Shown one piece after another: positions 13,904-25,289 of a stretch of 64,000 nt of DNA. This stretch comes from Mangifera indica (lineage: Eukaryota; Streptophyta; Magnoliopsida; Sapindales; Anacardiaceae): the NCBI RefSeq assembly GCF_011075055.1, contig NC_058153.1:3038001-3102000 (forward strand), read 5' to 3'. How positions within the stretch are numbered: the stretch's first letter is position 1; each line of letters opens with the position of its first letter. A program made the position numbers and the translations under genes. The notes beneath the pieces are model-generated. The model had not been told where the DNA came from. It made no database searches and saw only the letters and a program-made list of their open reading frames with translations.

Positions 13904-14404
13904 GAGAGTAAATTACATTTTTCTATCCAACGTTCGGTCTTAAAACCCATTGACACCTTTAGACAGTAAGAACAAAATTTTCACTCAAAGTCTAACTCAA
14001 CGAACAAAAAAAATTACAGTGTTAGAAGATAAGATTATCATTTTATTTTAATTATTTTATTTTTTAAAATTATCATATAATTCAAAATTAACAAAAATTT
14101 AGAAACATTTATATATTTAAATTATATAAAAATATACTTATATTTTAATGATAGTTGTAATTGTATTATTAGGAGTATCAATAATATATAATCGTATAAA
14201 TGTGAGATGAATTATAATTTTTAAAAATATTAAATTTTTAATGAATTTTTTTTATACAGTTTTTTAAAATTTAAAATCATTTAATCATATGATAACATAT
14301 TATTTATGTAAAAAAAGTGTGTACGTATATTTTTATTGAATACAAATTCAATAGAAAAAAGAGTTGGAGTTGAGAACAAAATTTATTTTATTTAATTTCA
14401 TATG

Positions 14405-15140
14405 TGTACACCCAGTGTCACAAGGTTGCTACTTTATATGAATTTCTCACACCCTTGTGATGGCACTAAGCCCCTGGCATTGTTCCTCCTCGGCTCGTGC
14501 CACCCCGCACAAGAGCCTGTGCTATGGTCAAGAGTTGCCGACACCTAGAAGGGTTTAAGATTTTTTATAGTCTTCATTTGACTTCTATTTCCACAATAAC
14601 GTATTAAATTTTGATTATGATAAAGATTCCTAACCTAATAATAAAACTTTACTAATCTAATTTAATTAAACAAGGATGCAGAAGCTTAACTAAATTAAAT
14701 AAATAAATCACTCTGACAATAACTTAATATTTAAAACAGTTTTTAGAACAATCACATTTCTAACATTTTTAAATAAAAGTAGTTGGGGCAATAATAGAAA
14801 TTATAATAAGAAATTACATTATTCTTTTGATATTGTCAATAAAATATGTTTTGTTTTCAAAGTTTGATTATTTGATCCATTGCAAATTTTATATACACAA
14901 TATATTTGGATCATTCAAGTATAGGTTATGGAAAAAGTAACATATATGTCAATAGCTTTCGACCGTGACACAGGCTCGTGGACGGGCTGGCACGAGCCGA
15001 GGCAAAACCATGTATTGTGTTTGTATTTTTATTTGTGGGTGTTGTGCAGACTGATTAAACAGGACGTTTAGTGCCATCATGAGGCACTGAAATTCACATC
15101 AATACATGTCGAGCAACGGCGTTGTGACATATGTATACAG
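14405..15140. mobile_element. Non-autonomous DNA transposon with long imperfect inverted repeats
   Basis: The left arm carries GTGTCACAAGGTTGCT, GAATTTC, GATGGCACTAAG and CCTCGGCTCGTGCC (to about 14535). The right arm (about 14965-15140) carries the inverses in mirror order: GGCACGAGCCGAGG, TTAGTGCCATCATG, GAAATTC and AGCAACGGCGTTGTGAC. The centre (14550-14950) is AT-rich with no frame. Family is uncertain: the GC-rich subterminal motif resembles hAT or CACTA-type MITEs. No target duplication was fixed. Confidence 0.6.
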
Positions 15141-15974
15141 TGGTACTATAGCATGCATGAATAGGTGCAATAATATTACTTATATAAGAGTGATTTATGG
15201 TTTTTTTTTACCCAAAGTTTTACCTTAAAACACTTTTCCACTTATTGGTTGCATAAACTATACTTTTTCACTCAAACCCTAATTTTAACAAAAGAATTTA
15301 ATTTTATGAGATCAAAATGATAATTTATAATAATTTGACTGTCCAACAATTTTGAAAAAATGATTTTTATAGATATATGTTAACATTTTAAACAAGACGA
15401 TCTGAATTTTTACATATTTAAAAACATGTTTTTCAATCTTTATAAGTTTTAATTCAAGTTTGAAAACTCTAGTTATTACAATTGTCACAACCCTAACCCA
15501 TTGAAATCATCGAACCTAACAGTCTAGTCTTATACAGATCTAAAAACTTGTAATTTAATTCTTATTATTTGAGTTTATAAACCCTAGTGAATATGATGCT
15601 ACTCATCCAAACTCAAACCCGTCAAAACTTCTACCCACCCTAACCCAAACCAATTAGAATAATCACTTATCCAAACTCAAATTCATAAAAATCATATGCA
15701 AGGAAGAAAATGGTGAAAATAAAAAGAGAAGAAAGGAGCATTGATGACAAATTTGATATGCGAAAAACTATTTTAAAACTTTATTAATTTAGGATGGTAT
15801 GATAATTTTGAAATGTTAAATAAGTAATAATAATATAATAATTTAACTTCGTGTCAAAATTCTTTTTTGTTAATAAAATTAAACTTTCTTCATTTTTATC
15901 ATTTAAACTATCCTTTTGACAAATGATATATAATCGTTATGAGCAATACTATATATATATATATATATATATAT
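15141..15974. other. AT-rich intergenic sequence
   Basis: No gene was recognised. A (TA)n run at about 15949-15972 leads into the next MITE. Confidence 0.5.
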
Positions 15975-16112
15975 TTTTATGTATACAAATTAATACATGC
16001 ATGATGTATTATTATATGACTGAGTGATTTTGAATTAATGATAAAATAACACTCAATTATATAATGATACATCGTATATCTACCCACTTCTATTTTAAAA
16101 AATACATATAAT
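15975..16112. repeat. Palindromic MITE family P, copy 6
   Basis: The core TATATGACTGAGTGATTTTG faces AACACTCAATTATATAATGA around AATTAATGATAAAAT. The copy is followed within ~10 bp by another copy in the same orientation. Confidence 0.65.
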
Positions 16113-16122
16113 AATTTAATAA

Positions 16123-16281
16123 AACTATGCATATTTGTTTTAAATATAAAATAGATATACATTTTATATGTGTTATTAAATGATTGAGTGATTTTGAATT
16201 AAAAATAAAATAACATTTACTCATATAATGATACATTATATATATACTCGTTTATGTATTCAAAAATGAATATCCACAGTA
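16123..16281. repeat. Palindromic MITE family P, copy 7
   Basis: The core AAATGATTGAGTGATTTTGA faces AACATTTACTCATATAATGA. It sits directly between copy 6 and a Mutator-type MITE, making a three-element cluster. Confidence 0.65.
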
Positions 16282-16298
16282 GTTTATTAAATTGTTAT

Positions 16299-16771
16299 GG
16301 CCAAAGGACTTGTTCCACCCAAAGTATGTTGTTTTCACATTTTCATCTCTTAACTTTAAAAATTTCAAACCTCTACCAATAAGGAGTTAAGTTTATTAGT
16401 TTCAAAAGTAAAACCGTTATTTTATTTAGAATATTAAAAATAAGCTAAAATTTAATCGTTTTTTCTTTCTTTAAACCCTAAAAACTAAAAGTTTTTTCTC
16501 TGGGTCAAGTTTTAAAAAATGATATTTTCTCTCTTAGGGTATTTTTTTAATCTCCAATGTCAAATCTGACGTCAACCTTAGTGACAAAGAGCCCCTGACA
16601 TATCACTATTCTCCGACGATCTTTCTCCTCTTCTCTAAAATTTCGATTGATGAAGATCTTGTTCGAAAATACGAAGATGAAAATTTTACCTTAAGTATTT
16701 AAAATTTTTAAAATAAAAAAATAAAATTCTGAAAAAACAGCATACTTTAGCTTAGAATAAATCCTTTGGCC
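16299..16771. mobile_element. Mutator-type MITE, GGCCAAA family, copy 3 (short form)
   Basis: It starts GGCCAAAGGACTTGTTCCAC and ends AATAAATCCTTTGGCC, with the repeat continuing inward as CAAAGTATG/CATACTTTAG. The flanks AATTGTTAT (16290-16298) and AACTGTTAA (16772-16780) agree at 7 of 9 positions, a decayed 9-bp target duplication. At 473 bp it is about half the length of the other full copies. Confidence 0.8.
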
Positions 16772-17017
16772 AACTGTTAATAGTAGTTTTTTACCTCATA
16801 AGAGGGCAGGACTGGTAGCACAATGATGGCTTTGCGTGCACGCATTTGAAGCATACATCCATCAAGTCTCAACGTTATCCACGTATGTTTTGTTTCTTTC
16901 AAATTACAATTACTACCCGTAACAACAATCACTTAAATTCCGGCTTTTTTTTTTTTGCTCACTTTAAATGACAAATATTTATTTATTTTTCTCTTCAAAT
17001 CCCAACCACATAGTGAA

Positions 17018-18051
17018 AACTCAAATGGCTATTTCACTTTTGATTGACAACCATTATGCTTTTTAAAGCATGATATAGTTTCATTGAAATTCTTTCAAAT
17101 CAAATTGCAATTAATTAATCATTTTTATGTGCATTAGAAGAATATTTTAATACCGATCCATCGATCGGATGAAGATGACTTATTTTTGTCCGACGAAACT
17201 ATTACAATGAAAAAACTGATGATAAGAGGAAAAAATAGTGAGAAAATCGACCGATGGTGAAAATGGATTTCAATCTCCAGAGAAAAAAGATAAAACCCTA
17301 GAGAAAAAAGTGAATTTTTAAAAACTTAATCATTGATAAAAAATTGTTAATCTTCTAAACTAAAAAGAGAAAATAATATAAACTTTTAAAATTTAATAGT
17401 TTAATGATAAAATAATAAATTTACCCCTTATAATTAGGGTTGAAAACGAGTTGAGCCGAGCTTGAAGAAGACCCAACTCAATTTGGATTGGGGTAAGCTT
17501 CGATTCAGTTTAAACTCATCGAACTCGCTCAATCACATGTTCATGATCAGGTTTGTGTTTGTTGTTTTTGGCTAGTTTAAGCTAAGCTAGTTTCAAACCT
17601 GATTAAGCTGGTTTTGAATCTAGTCCTATCTTTAGGTAGAGTTGAAAACGACATTGTTTACTAAGGATTTAACCAAGTCGTGCTTGGCTCGAGAGCTGAG
17701 CACGATTCTAGTTTGGGTTTATTTTTGTTTTACTTTTTAGCTTGTATTCGAATTTATGTTTGTTATCTTAGGCTTATGTTCGGACTCATTTAAGCTAAAC
17801 TTACTTTAAATCCAATCTCACCTATAACTAATGATTTTGGCTAAATTTAATAATTTATAGATAGGTGTTTGAGTTTTTTAAACTTAACAAGTGTATATTT
17901 GATAATAAACTAAACTTTGAGTGGGAATAAATCTTTTGGCCAACTCAAATAAGTATTTCAATTTTGATTGATAACCATTCCCCTTTTTAAAGCTGGGTAT
18001 AGTTTCATTGAAATTCTTTCAAATCGAATTGGAATTAATTAATCATTTTTA
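17018..18051. repeat. ~110-bp direct repeats bracketing a nested repeat block
   Basis: AACTCAAAT plus about 100 bp at 17018-17127 (including ATAGTTTCATTGAAATTCTT) recurs at 17942-18051 at roughly 85% identity. Between them lie Mutator-type MITE sequence, whose right end AAATCTTTTGGCC closes at 17941, and a block at about 17435-17845 that begins GGTTGAAAACGAGTTGAGCC and contains GGCTCGAGAGCTGAGC. The order suggests a local tandem duplication with later insertions. No coding capacity was found. Confidence 0.55.
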
Positions 18052-18170
18052 ATAAAAAAAAAGCATTATTTATTTATTTTTAAAATAGGATATGTTAAAT
18101 TTGGGATGAACATGGACCAAAGTCGTACCACTAGATACTAGAACGGACGAAAATTGCTCACATGACAGAT

Positions 18171-18366
18171 CACGTGACTGACAGCCTTAAAGTTAAACCG
18201 AACTTTATGACCAAGGTCTAGTCCAAAACGCTAGAGGACGAGCCACAAACTGAGATGGGTCAGTGGCCCACATGATATAACACGTGTGTGGTTAGTCAAG
18301 CGTGTTAAAAGTTTTCACTTGTTAAAAAAAAAAAAAATCTCACGTGCGAGTACTCACGCTCACGTG
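18171..18366. promoter_or_regulatory. Cluster of four palindromic G-boxes (CACGTG)
   Basis: Exact CACGTG hexamers occur at 18171-18176, 18281-18286, 18341-18346 and 18361-18366, in contexts GATCACGTGACT, AACACGTGTGTG, CTCACGTGCGAG and CTCACGTGGCAA. Three carry an ABRE-like ACGTG core with G/T after it. G-boxes are bound by bHLH (PIF/MYC-type) and bZIP (ABF/HY5-type) factors. No gene was recognised beside them: a 97-codon frame starting at 18286 overlaps the cluster and lacks any known domain. This may be a promoter remnant or a distal element. Confidence 0.5.
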
Positions 18367-18677
18367 GCAAGTAGGGGGGACCTCTCTGTCTCTGGACCTT
18401 GTAAAACGGCCCTGTCAACTTACGATTCATTAAAAGGTGAAGTCAGAGTTGAATTAGAGCAAGTTTTGTCCAAAAATAAAGGTCTTTTTTTTTCTTTTAA
18501 TCTTTATAAAAGTATCGAGTGTAAGCAATTGAATGATTTAATTTTGAAAATGGTTTCATTTATCTTTATTTGTCAATGAGAATATGATTGCTTTCATCGT
18601 GGTTTTGCAAATACCAATTTATGATGAGAATTAAAAGAGTTCAAAATTATTTAGTAATTGAATCGAATTAATTTTTT

Positions 18678-19741
18678 GGGAAATTAATTAAAATAGACAC
18701 TGAATTTGCCGCCTAAATCTTTTTCGATAAAATTTCTCAACTTTTATCTTTTTAAGTAAATGATATTTTTCATTCCAAAAATATTCTTTATCCTATTTCT
18801 TTCATTTATAACAGTTTTCACAGATTAATATCTTATATTTTAGAGTATACGGATTAAACTTAATTTTTCTATAATGAATAAAATTTATAAATGAAAAACA
18901 AATTAATTTTTATATAATAATTGATACTTATATACCTTTACAAAATGATGGACATAACTAAGACAACATGTGTGTGGGTTGTGCTGGGTGAGAAAGGATG
19001 CACGTGAAATAGTGCGAAAATGAATGAAGTGCGTTTTTCTGAGCAAATACGAAAATGTGCAAAAGTGTAAAGGGGTGTGAAAATACGAAGGGGTGCATGA
19101 AAGTCATAAAAGAGTGTGTGAAATGATAAAATGATGCATCAACTTCTGAAGAGGTGCGTGAAATTTTAATTAAAAGGGTGTGACAATGCTGAAGGGGTGC
19201 GTGAAAGGGTGCAACAACGTTGAAGGGGTGTGTCATTCTCTCTAGGGGTGTGTGCATGCATGTATGCACAATTTAAATTGGTGATACATCTACTATAATG
19301 AAAAGACTTTCATTAAAAAATTTTAAAATATAAAGGGTGCATACAACTGTGAAGAGGTGTAGAAAAATGTGAATGGGTGCGTGAAACTGTGAAGGGGTGC
19401 GTGAAAATACAAACGGGTGCGTGAAATACAATAGGTACGTAAAAATACGAAACAGGTGTGTAAAAATACAAACAGGTGCATAAAAATGTGAAAAGGTGTG
19501 TGAAAATATGAAGAGAGACGTGAAAATACAAACGGATGAGTGAAAATATAAACAGGTGTGTAAAAATACAAACGGGTGCGTGAAAATGCAAATAAGTGCG
19601 TAAAAATGTGAAGGGGTGCGTGAGATATATTATATATTATATTGTTAATATATATTATATTAATAATATAATATATAATGTATAATATATTATTTAATAA
19701 TATAATATATTATATATATTATTATTTTTACGCATTCCTTC

Positions 19742-19786
<45 letters not shown>

Positions 19787-20537
19787 GGGATGCGTAATAT
19801 ATATATATATATATTTTTACGTATCCCTTCATAGTTTCATGCACTTCTTCACATTTTTATGTATCCCTTCACAGTTTCACGCATCCTTTCACATTTTCTC
19901 TCACCTTTTCATATTTTCCCGCACCCCTTCACAGTTTCCACACCTCTTTACATTTTACGCACCTCTTCACATTTTCACGTACCCCTTCACAGTTTCACAA
20001 ACCCCTTTATATTTTTAGTACGCATCCTTTTATATTTTCTTGCGCCTCTTCACAGTTTCACACACCTCTTTATACTTTCATATATTTTTGAATCATTTCG
20101 CACATTTTTGTACCCTTTCGAAAAAACATGCACCATTTTGCACATTTTCGCATCCTTTTGAAAAAACATGCATAATTTCCTAATTTTCGCACCATTTCAA
20201 ATGAATACACACCTTTAACACTCATGCACAACCCATACACATTCTCTGTGTAGTTATGTTCATCATTTTTTAAAAGGTATATAAATATCAACTATTACAT
20301 TATAAATTAATCTGTTTTTGTTATATAAGTTTTAACAATTATGAAAAAATTAAACTTAATTTGTATACTCTAAAAAATAAAACATTTTCTGGTAAAAACT
20401 AATTTGGATAGGAAGAAATAGGATAAAAGACATTGTTAGAATAGAAAATAGGGTTTGTTTAAAAATGTAAAACTACATAAATTTTTGTCGAAAAAGGTTT
20501 ATGCGGCAAATTCAGTACCTATTTTAATTAATTTCCC
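18678..20537. mobile_element. Foldback element with ~310-bp TIRs, inverted minisatellite arms and a perfect 9-bp TSD
   Basis: The ends are exact inverses (GGGAAATTAATTAAAATAG / CTATTTTAATTAATTTCCC). The terminal inverted repeats run 18678-18984 and 20226-20537, both stopping at GGGTTGTGC/GCACAACCC. A perfect 9-bp duplication TAATTTTTT flanks the element (18669-18677 and 20538-20546), pointing to the Mutator superfamily. Inside, 18985-19620 is a degenerate array of a ~20-bp unit (GAAGGGGTGCGTGAAAATAC), and 19825-20225 is the same unit inverted (CCCTTCACAGTTTCACGCAT). The apex at 19620-19825 is TA-rich. A single strand could fold into one arm of ~900 bp. Frames of 73-103 codons here (His/Phe/Thr-rich) are translations of the repeat, not proteins. 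No transposase is present. Confidence 0.85.
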
Positions 20538-21419
20538 TAATTTTTTCAATTGAAAATCAAATCGAAAGATTGGTTATTTAAAAAATGAATTTGGATGTCA
20601 ATTCAAAAATATACAAAATTAGATTTTTTTATTCAGCTATCATTTTATCTAATTTTCAAAATAAATTAATTGAACCAAATCGGTTATAAAAAAATTGAAT
20701 TAAAAATTAATAAAATACTAAAAAAATATTGAATATATTTTCAAAAAAATTGAAAAAAATAATAAAATAGAAACTCTTTTGAAATTCGGTTTAAAATCAA
20801 TTAACTGAAAATTCGGTTTGGTTACTTAGTGTATTTGGTTTAGTTCAAAATTAGTTAATTTTAAATTAGTTCGTTTTCAATATATGATTTTTTTCAAACT
20901 AAAAATTGATTCAATTTAAAAAATTGATACATCGGTTTGGTATTTTAAACACTCTTGAAAAGGACCATTTAGAAAAAATAAGATAAGTTAGAAGTAAAAA
21001 TTTCTTTAAAGTTTGTGAGATTATTTTGCCAAAACTAGCTCAATTATATCATTAAAATATTTTTTTTTAAAATAAAAAATTGAGAAATAAAGGTTAAAGA
21101 TGGACGCACAATTCTTTCAACGTGGGCTTTTCATTTGTGACAGCGACTTAAAGTTTTTGGACTGTATTGGTTAGCCCTAGTGGGGTGGCCGCCCTCCTTG
21201 TGGCCCACTTGCCTCCCCGTGCTTATAAAGATCAACCGTCTCTCGACATTGACCTTTAACAACTTTTCGAATATACCAAATTTGTAAAATTTTAAATCCA
21301 ATGATTAACATCTAAAATAATTATTTCAAAAAAATTTAAAGTTTAATTATAAAATATCAAATATTTAAATGTTTATTTTCATATTTGAAATCTTTTATTT
21401 ACCACTTAAATTATCTTTT
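20538..21419. other. AT-rich intergenic sequence with degenerate repeat text
   Basis: The text is dominated by AATTGAATTAAAA-like and TTCGGTTTGGTT-like phrases, typical of old MITE or hAT remnants. There is a GC-richer patch at about 21110-21245. No gene was recognised. Confidence 0.45.
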
Positions 21420-21800
21420 GAAACTAAAATTAGATTCGAATCAAATCGAGTTTAAACTCAATTCGTTTTAGTCGAACAAACTTAAGCTCATTTCTAAAGT
21501 GTTTGAGCTCTGCTTGTTTGAAAGGAATCAAACTTGAATCAAGTTTTGAGTTTGATTCGATATTAAAATAACATCGTTTTAATATATATTAATCAAAATA
21601 ACGTTATTTTAATTAATTTTTATCGAATTTTCAAGGTCGCAAACTTTACCATATGAACACTCATAAAAGATCGAGTCTAAAAATATTAAACTCTTAGATT
21701 TGAATTTAAACTTGAATTCACTTGAATCAAATTTATTTCAAACTTTTCAAGTTTAATTTAAATTCGAATTTAAACTAAAATACACTTAATTCGAATTCAC
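21420..21800. repeat. Dispersed repeat family R, copy 1
   Basis: Phrases such as AATCAAATCGAGTTTAAACT and AATAACATCGTTTTAATATA recur at about 28700-29050 and 31960-32400. The family is full of GAATTCAAA/TTTGAATTC text and a central ATCGTTTTAATnnnTTATTAAAAT stem. Ends were not resolved. Confidence 0.5.
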
Positions 21801-21969
21801 CGTAAACGAGACAGCCTTTGACAACTCATTCCTCTTTATAATAATAAATAATTAAATATGACATTACTTTAATGTTGAACCATCCACAGTCTCCTTCTAT
21901 TTACCGGTAATGTCAATTTCCACATAAAAACAATTGATTGTGAGGAATAATTTATGTCACCGCCAGACT

Positions 21970-22105
21970 CATATATTTATATTTATATATATTATTATAT
22001 GATTAAAAAAATTTAAATTAAAAATAAAATGATATTTAATTATGTAATGATAGATATAATAATATATTTATTTATATATAAAAATAAATATATAATATTA
22101 TTCTG
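21970..22105. repeat. Palindromic MITE family P, copy 8 (decayed)
   Basis: The centre TTTAAATTAAAAATAAAATG and arms TATTATATGATTAAAA / TTTAATTATGTAATGATA are recognisable. The outer ends are eroded. Confidence 0.5.
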
Positions 22106-22705
22106 AAAAAAAAATAATCTGTTGAAAGATTATTATTAAATTCCATAGGGGTATTTATTTATTTGATGAAAATCAATGTTAGTGGAATTCTAAAGTTTTG
22201 CAAGATTTTAGCCTGAAGGGAGGTGGCCCAATCAAATTAAAATAATAATATTTGATATTTTACTTTACCTAACATGATAGTAGTATCATCATCAAGTATG
22301 AATTAAAGATGAATCATGGTTGACCTCTTTGTCCGGTGGTTGAAATATATATCAAGATCTAATGCTCTAATTTTGTCACCTTACAATCATTACAACTTTC
22401 ATACCAAAAGCACTTCTGCCCCAATAGGAATATTTCTTGTGGGTGGCAAATATCCACTAACGAGAAATTGGGTAAAATTAAAAATTATATAATTTTATTT
22501 AAACAATAAAAAAAAATTTAAAACAATTTGATTTATTTATTAATCGTACAACTGTAACATATCAATCGTTTAATATACTGAATCATTATTAAAATATTAT
22601 GAACGAAGAGCTCATAACCTATTTAACTAGTTTAATTTTTTATCTTTAAGTAATGTATTATATAAACACATATTTAATATCTCTTTTATATTTTACTAAT
22701 CAATA

Positions 22706-22884
22706 AAATTATATATACCCAATTTTGATACATAATTTATATACACAGATAAAGTGTTATCATGTGATTAAATGTTTCTTTATCATATAATGACATATAT
22801 TTTAAAATCATCTAATTACATGATGACATATTACTGTATATATGAATTGTGTATCAAAAATGGATACACATAATATTACTCTTT
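22706..22884. repeat. Palindromic MITE family P, copy 9 (well preserved ends)
   Basis: The left end is ATATATACCCAATTTTGATA and the right end inverts it (TATCAAAAATGGATACACAT). Inner arms ATCATGTGATTAAATG and AATCATCTAATTACATGATG pair. A duplicated ATCATATAATGACATAT lies in the middle. Confidence 0.65.
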
Positions 22885-23059
22885 ACTAATATAAAATTTG
22901 TTTAAAGGTATCACAATTGGTATCAAAACTACTTCGTATGTTTTCTAAAGGTGAAATTCGTGTACCCACAAAATAGAAAATTTATGATAACAAGTAAATC
23001 CAGGTGTTTTTGTTTTTTGTTTTTCCTTTGTCTTTGATTAAATTCTAACCAGATTTACT

Positions 23060-23600
23060 CTTTTCGTAGTTAACAGCCACAAGCCTCATGTGGACTCACC
23101 TCAGAAGATTTGGGTAAGGAATTTCTACAACTTGCTTAATAAAGCCTAAGACGCAAGAGAGCTTCTTACAGCTGCTAAACTCCATCTACAAGGGCTTTTC
23201 CCTCAAACCACTACTCTTCCTCGCAGATCCAAAAAACCATAGTATCCCACAAATTCAGGTGGACTTTCAACAGTATTCACTTGGTGAGATTTTCATACAA
23301 ATAATAATCACTAACTCTATTCCGGTTCCCCTCCTTCAATTAAAGCGAAATGTGGGCATGGGGAAGCTGTAGACCTTACTTCTTCCCTTGGCCAACACAC
23401 TGCCACTCCTTGCCCGCTCAATTGTGCCAAATCAATAGTAGATAAGGGAAAAATTGTGCCCCTCAACCAAGCACAGATAAGTGGAAGAAGAAGATGTCGC
23501 CTAAAGATGAAAAGGATTCCTACCCGTATTATCAGTCATTTGTATGTAGATGTTGGAAAAAAAACCAGCCAAATTCTGTAAATTACATACCTGGTTTTTA
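23060..23600 (+). other. Gene-like stretch, not recognised
   Basis: Base composition rises relative to the surroundings. Reading in one frame gives runs such as NSHKPHVDSPQKIWVRNFYN broken by stops, and later SPKDEKDSYPYYQSF. I do not recognise a family. It may be a decayed exon pair or an old retroelement piece. Confidence 0.25.
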
Positions 23601-25148
23601 ATAGATCTGTCACTAGATGATCCGTAGCAAAATTATTAGTTTTTACAACACAATTTATTATCGTACTTTATTATGGATTTTGTGAAAATAACTTTTCTAC
23701 GTATTTGGTATTAGGAACTTACGTTTATGTTCTACAATGTTCGGGAGAAGAAAACATACACCTAATTTTTTTGTGATAGATGTTGAGACATTTAAATATG
23801 TATTCAACTATCTCCTCAACTGTCATCAACTGTCTATTAACTGTTAATTGCAGCTGGATTAGGGTGACCTATCATGAATAGACTCAAGCCCAACTGTAGA
23901 TAACATGTTTAGTTATAACATAATGCTGACATAACTAATCATTCACTATATAATAATTAACTGCTTATTTTGTATAATTCTCGTGTATTTTCTTAAGTAA
24001 AAGTCTGACCTTACAACATTACTATATAACTATCTCTATCAAATAAATTAATAAAATGAAAAACATGTCACATTGTCGCTTTACTATACCTTCAAATTCA
24101 AGTCACCCAATTTTTTCAGATTAATTTGACCTGGTGCAATTTGAGATAAGGATTTTGGTAAGCAATATAAATATTATTCTGCTGTACTTGTGCCCTATTT
24201 TAACCTTATCTTAAATGCATCGCTTTCAAAATCATTCATCTAATCTATCCATAATGCTACCCACAATACTATTCTATCGATTTAATATATTGTTTTATTT
24301 TATTTTATTTTTCTGTTATTTAAGTCTAATCTATCTGCATCAATGATCCAAGCTAAGTGGGCAAACCAATAGAAATCTATGGTAATTAGTAAATGTTCTT
24401 ATAGGTAAACAGATTTTTATGTTTGAAAAATATCTGAATATTGGTAGGCCAAAAGATTTATTCCCGACTAAGGTTTAACCCATTCTCAAAACCTATTATA
24501 GGGTTTCAAAGATCTAAACATCTTCTATTAAAATTTTTTGTTAAGATGAAAGGTAAAACCTTTATTTCACATTTTATGTTGATTAGATAAAAAGACTTAT
24601 TATGTTAGGAATGAAAACAAATATAATTCGTAAGTTTTATCATGTTTAGTTGTTATGCTAAGTTCTCATGTTAGTTTTTGTATTTTGCTTGGCACATAAG
24701 AATTATATAGAATAATCTTGCTTGCTCTCTATGGTCTTTCTTTTCTCTCTACTGCAGCTCCTTTTTCTTAAGCTTTTCTACTCCAGAAGCGACACTAGCT
24801 CGAAGAGTGGATTGCTTTGGATCATCCTAGTCATAATCTCTTATAGATCATATGAAACCAGGTCTTGCATTTAGAATCCAAGACGCAGTCAGGCATCTTG
24901 GCATTTGGTGGTTGGTTGAGGAGATTGATTAAATGGATCCTTATGAGGGGATTTGATCTAAGACCTCTTTGCTTCCATGACAAGAAAAATGACAAATTAA
25001 GCTATTTTATTGGGAATTGAGACTAGTTGATTAACCAGCAAGTAATTGTGTTATATAGTAATAACCCCAAAATGACCCCTTAATGCTTCCCATGAGATTA
25101 CCACTCCATTTGGTCTGCAACTCTTGTGAGAGCAAATTTGTGATATTT
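23601..25148. other. Intergenic sequence with one MITE fragment
   Basis: The left end of a GGCCAAA-family Mutator-type MITE is visible at about 24447-24600 (GGCCAAAAGATTTATTCCC). No right end was found nearby. Nothing else was recognised. Confidence 0.5.
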
Positions 25149-25177
25149 CCAGTAGGATTGACCTGCTTTATTTTCCA

Positions 25178-25289
25178 GGGAAATGTAGCTCTTGATGATG
25201 CTTGTATCCTCCTACAACCAACTAAAGAAATGGCAATGACTGATATGGCTAGCCATGCTTTGAATGCTCTGGAGGAGAGCTCTATCAGG
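25178..25289 (+). other. Orphan exon-like segment, function unknown
   Basis: The segment follows a TTTATTTTCCAG acceptor and ends ATCAG before GTTTCTTGTC. Between them one frame reads GNVALDDACILLQPTKEMAM then TDMASHALNALEESSIR, balanced in composition and unlike the AT-rich flanks. The open frame extends from 25083 to 25616 only by reading through what look like introns. I cannot name the protein. No matching neighbour exon was established, so it may be a remnant of a lost gene. Confidence 0.3.

Noticed and set aside
18958..20291. Several frames of 73-103 codons rich in His, Phe, Thr and Cys inside the foldback element
   Set aside because: They are translations of the ~20-bp minisatellite in different frames and strands; composition and periodicity follow the DNA repeat.
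18678..20537. CRISPR-like array interpretation of the repeated ~20-bp units
   Set aside because: Units are degenerate and abutting, without unique spacers, in a plant nuclear context and bounded by transposon ends.
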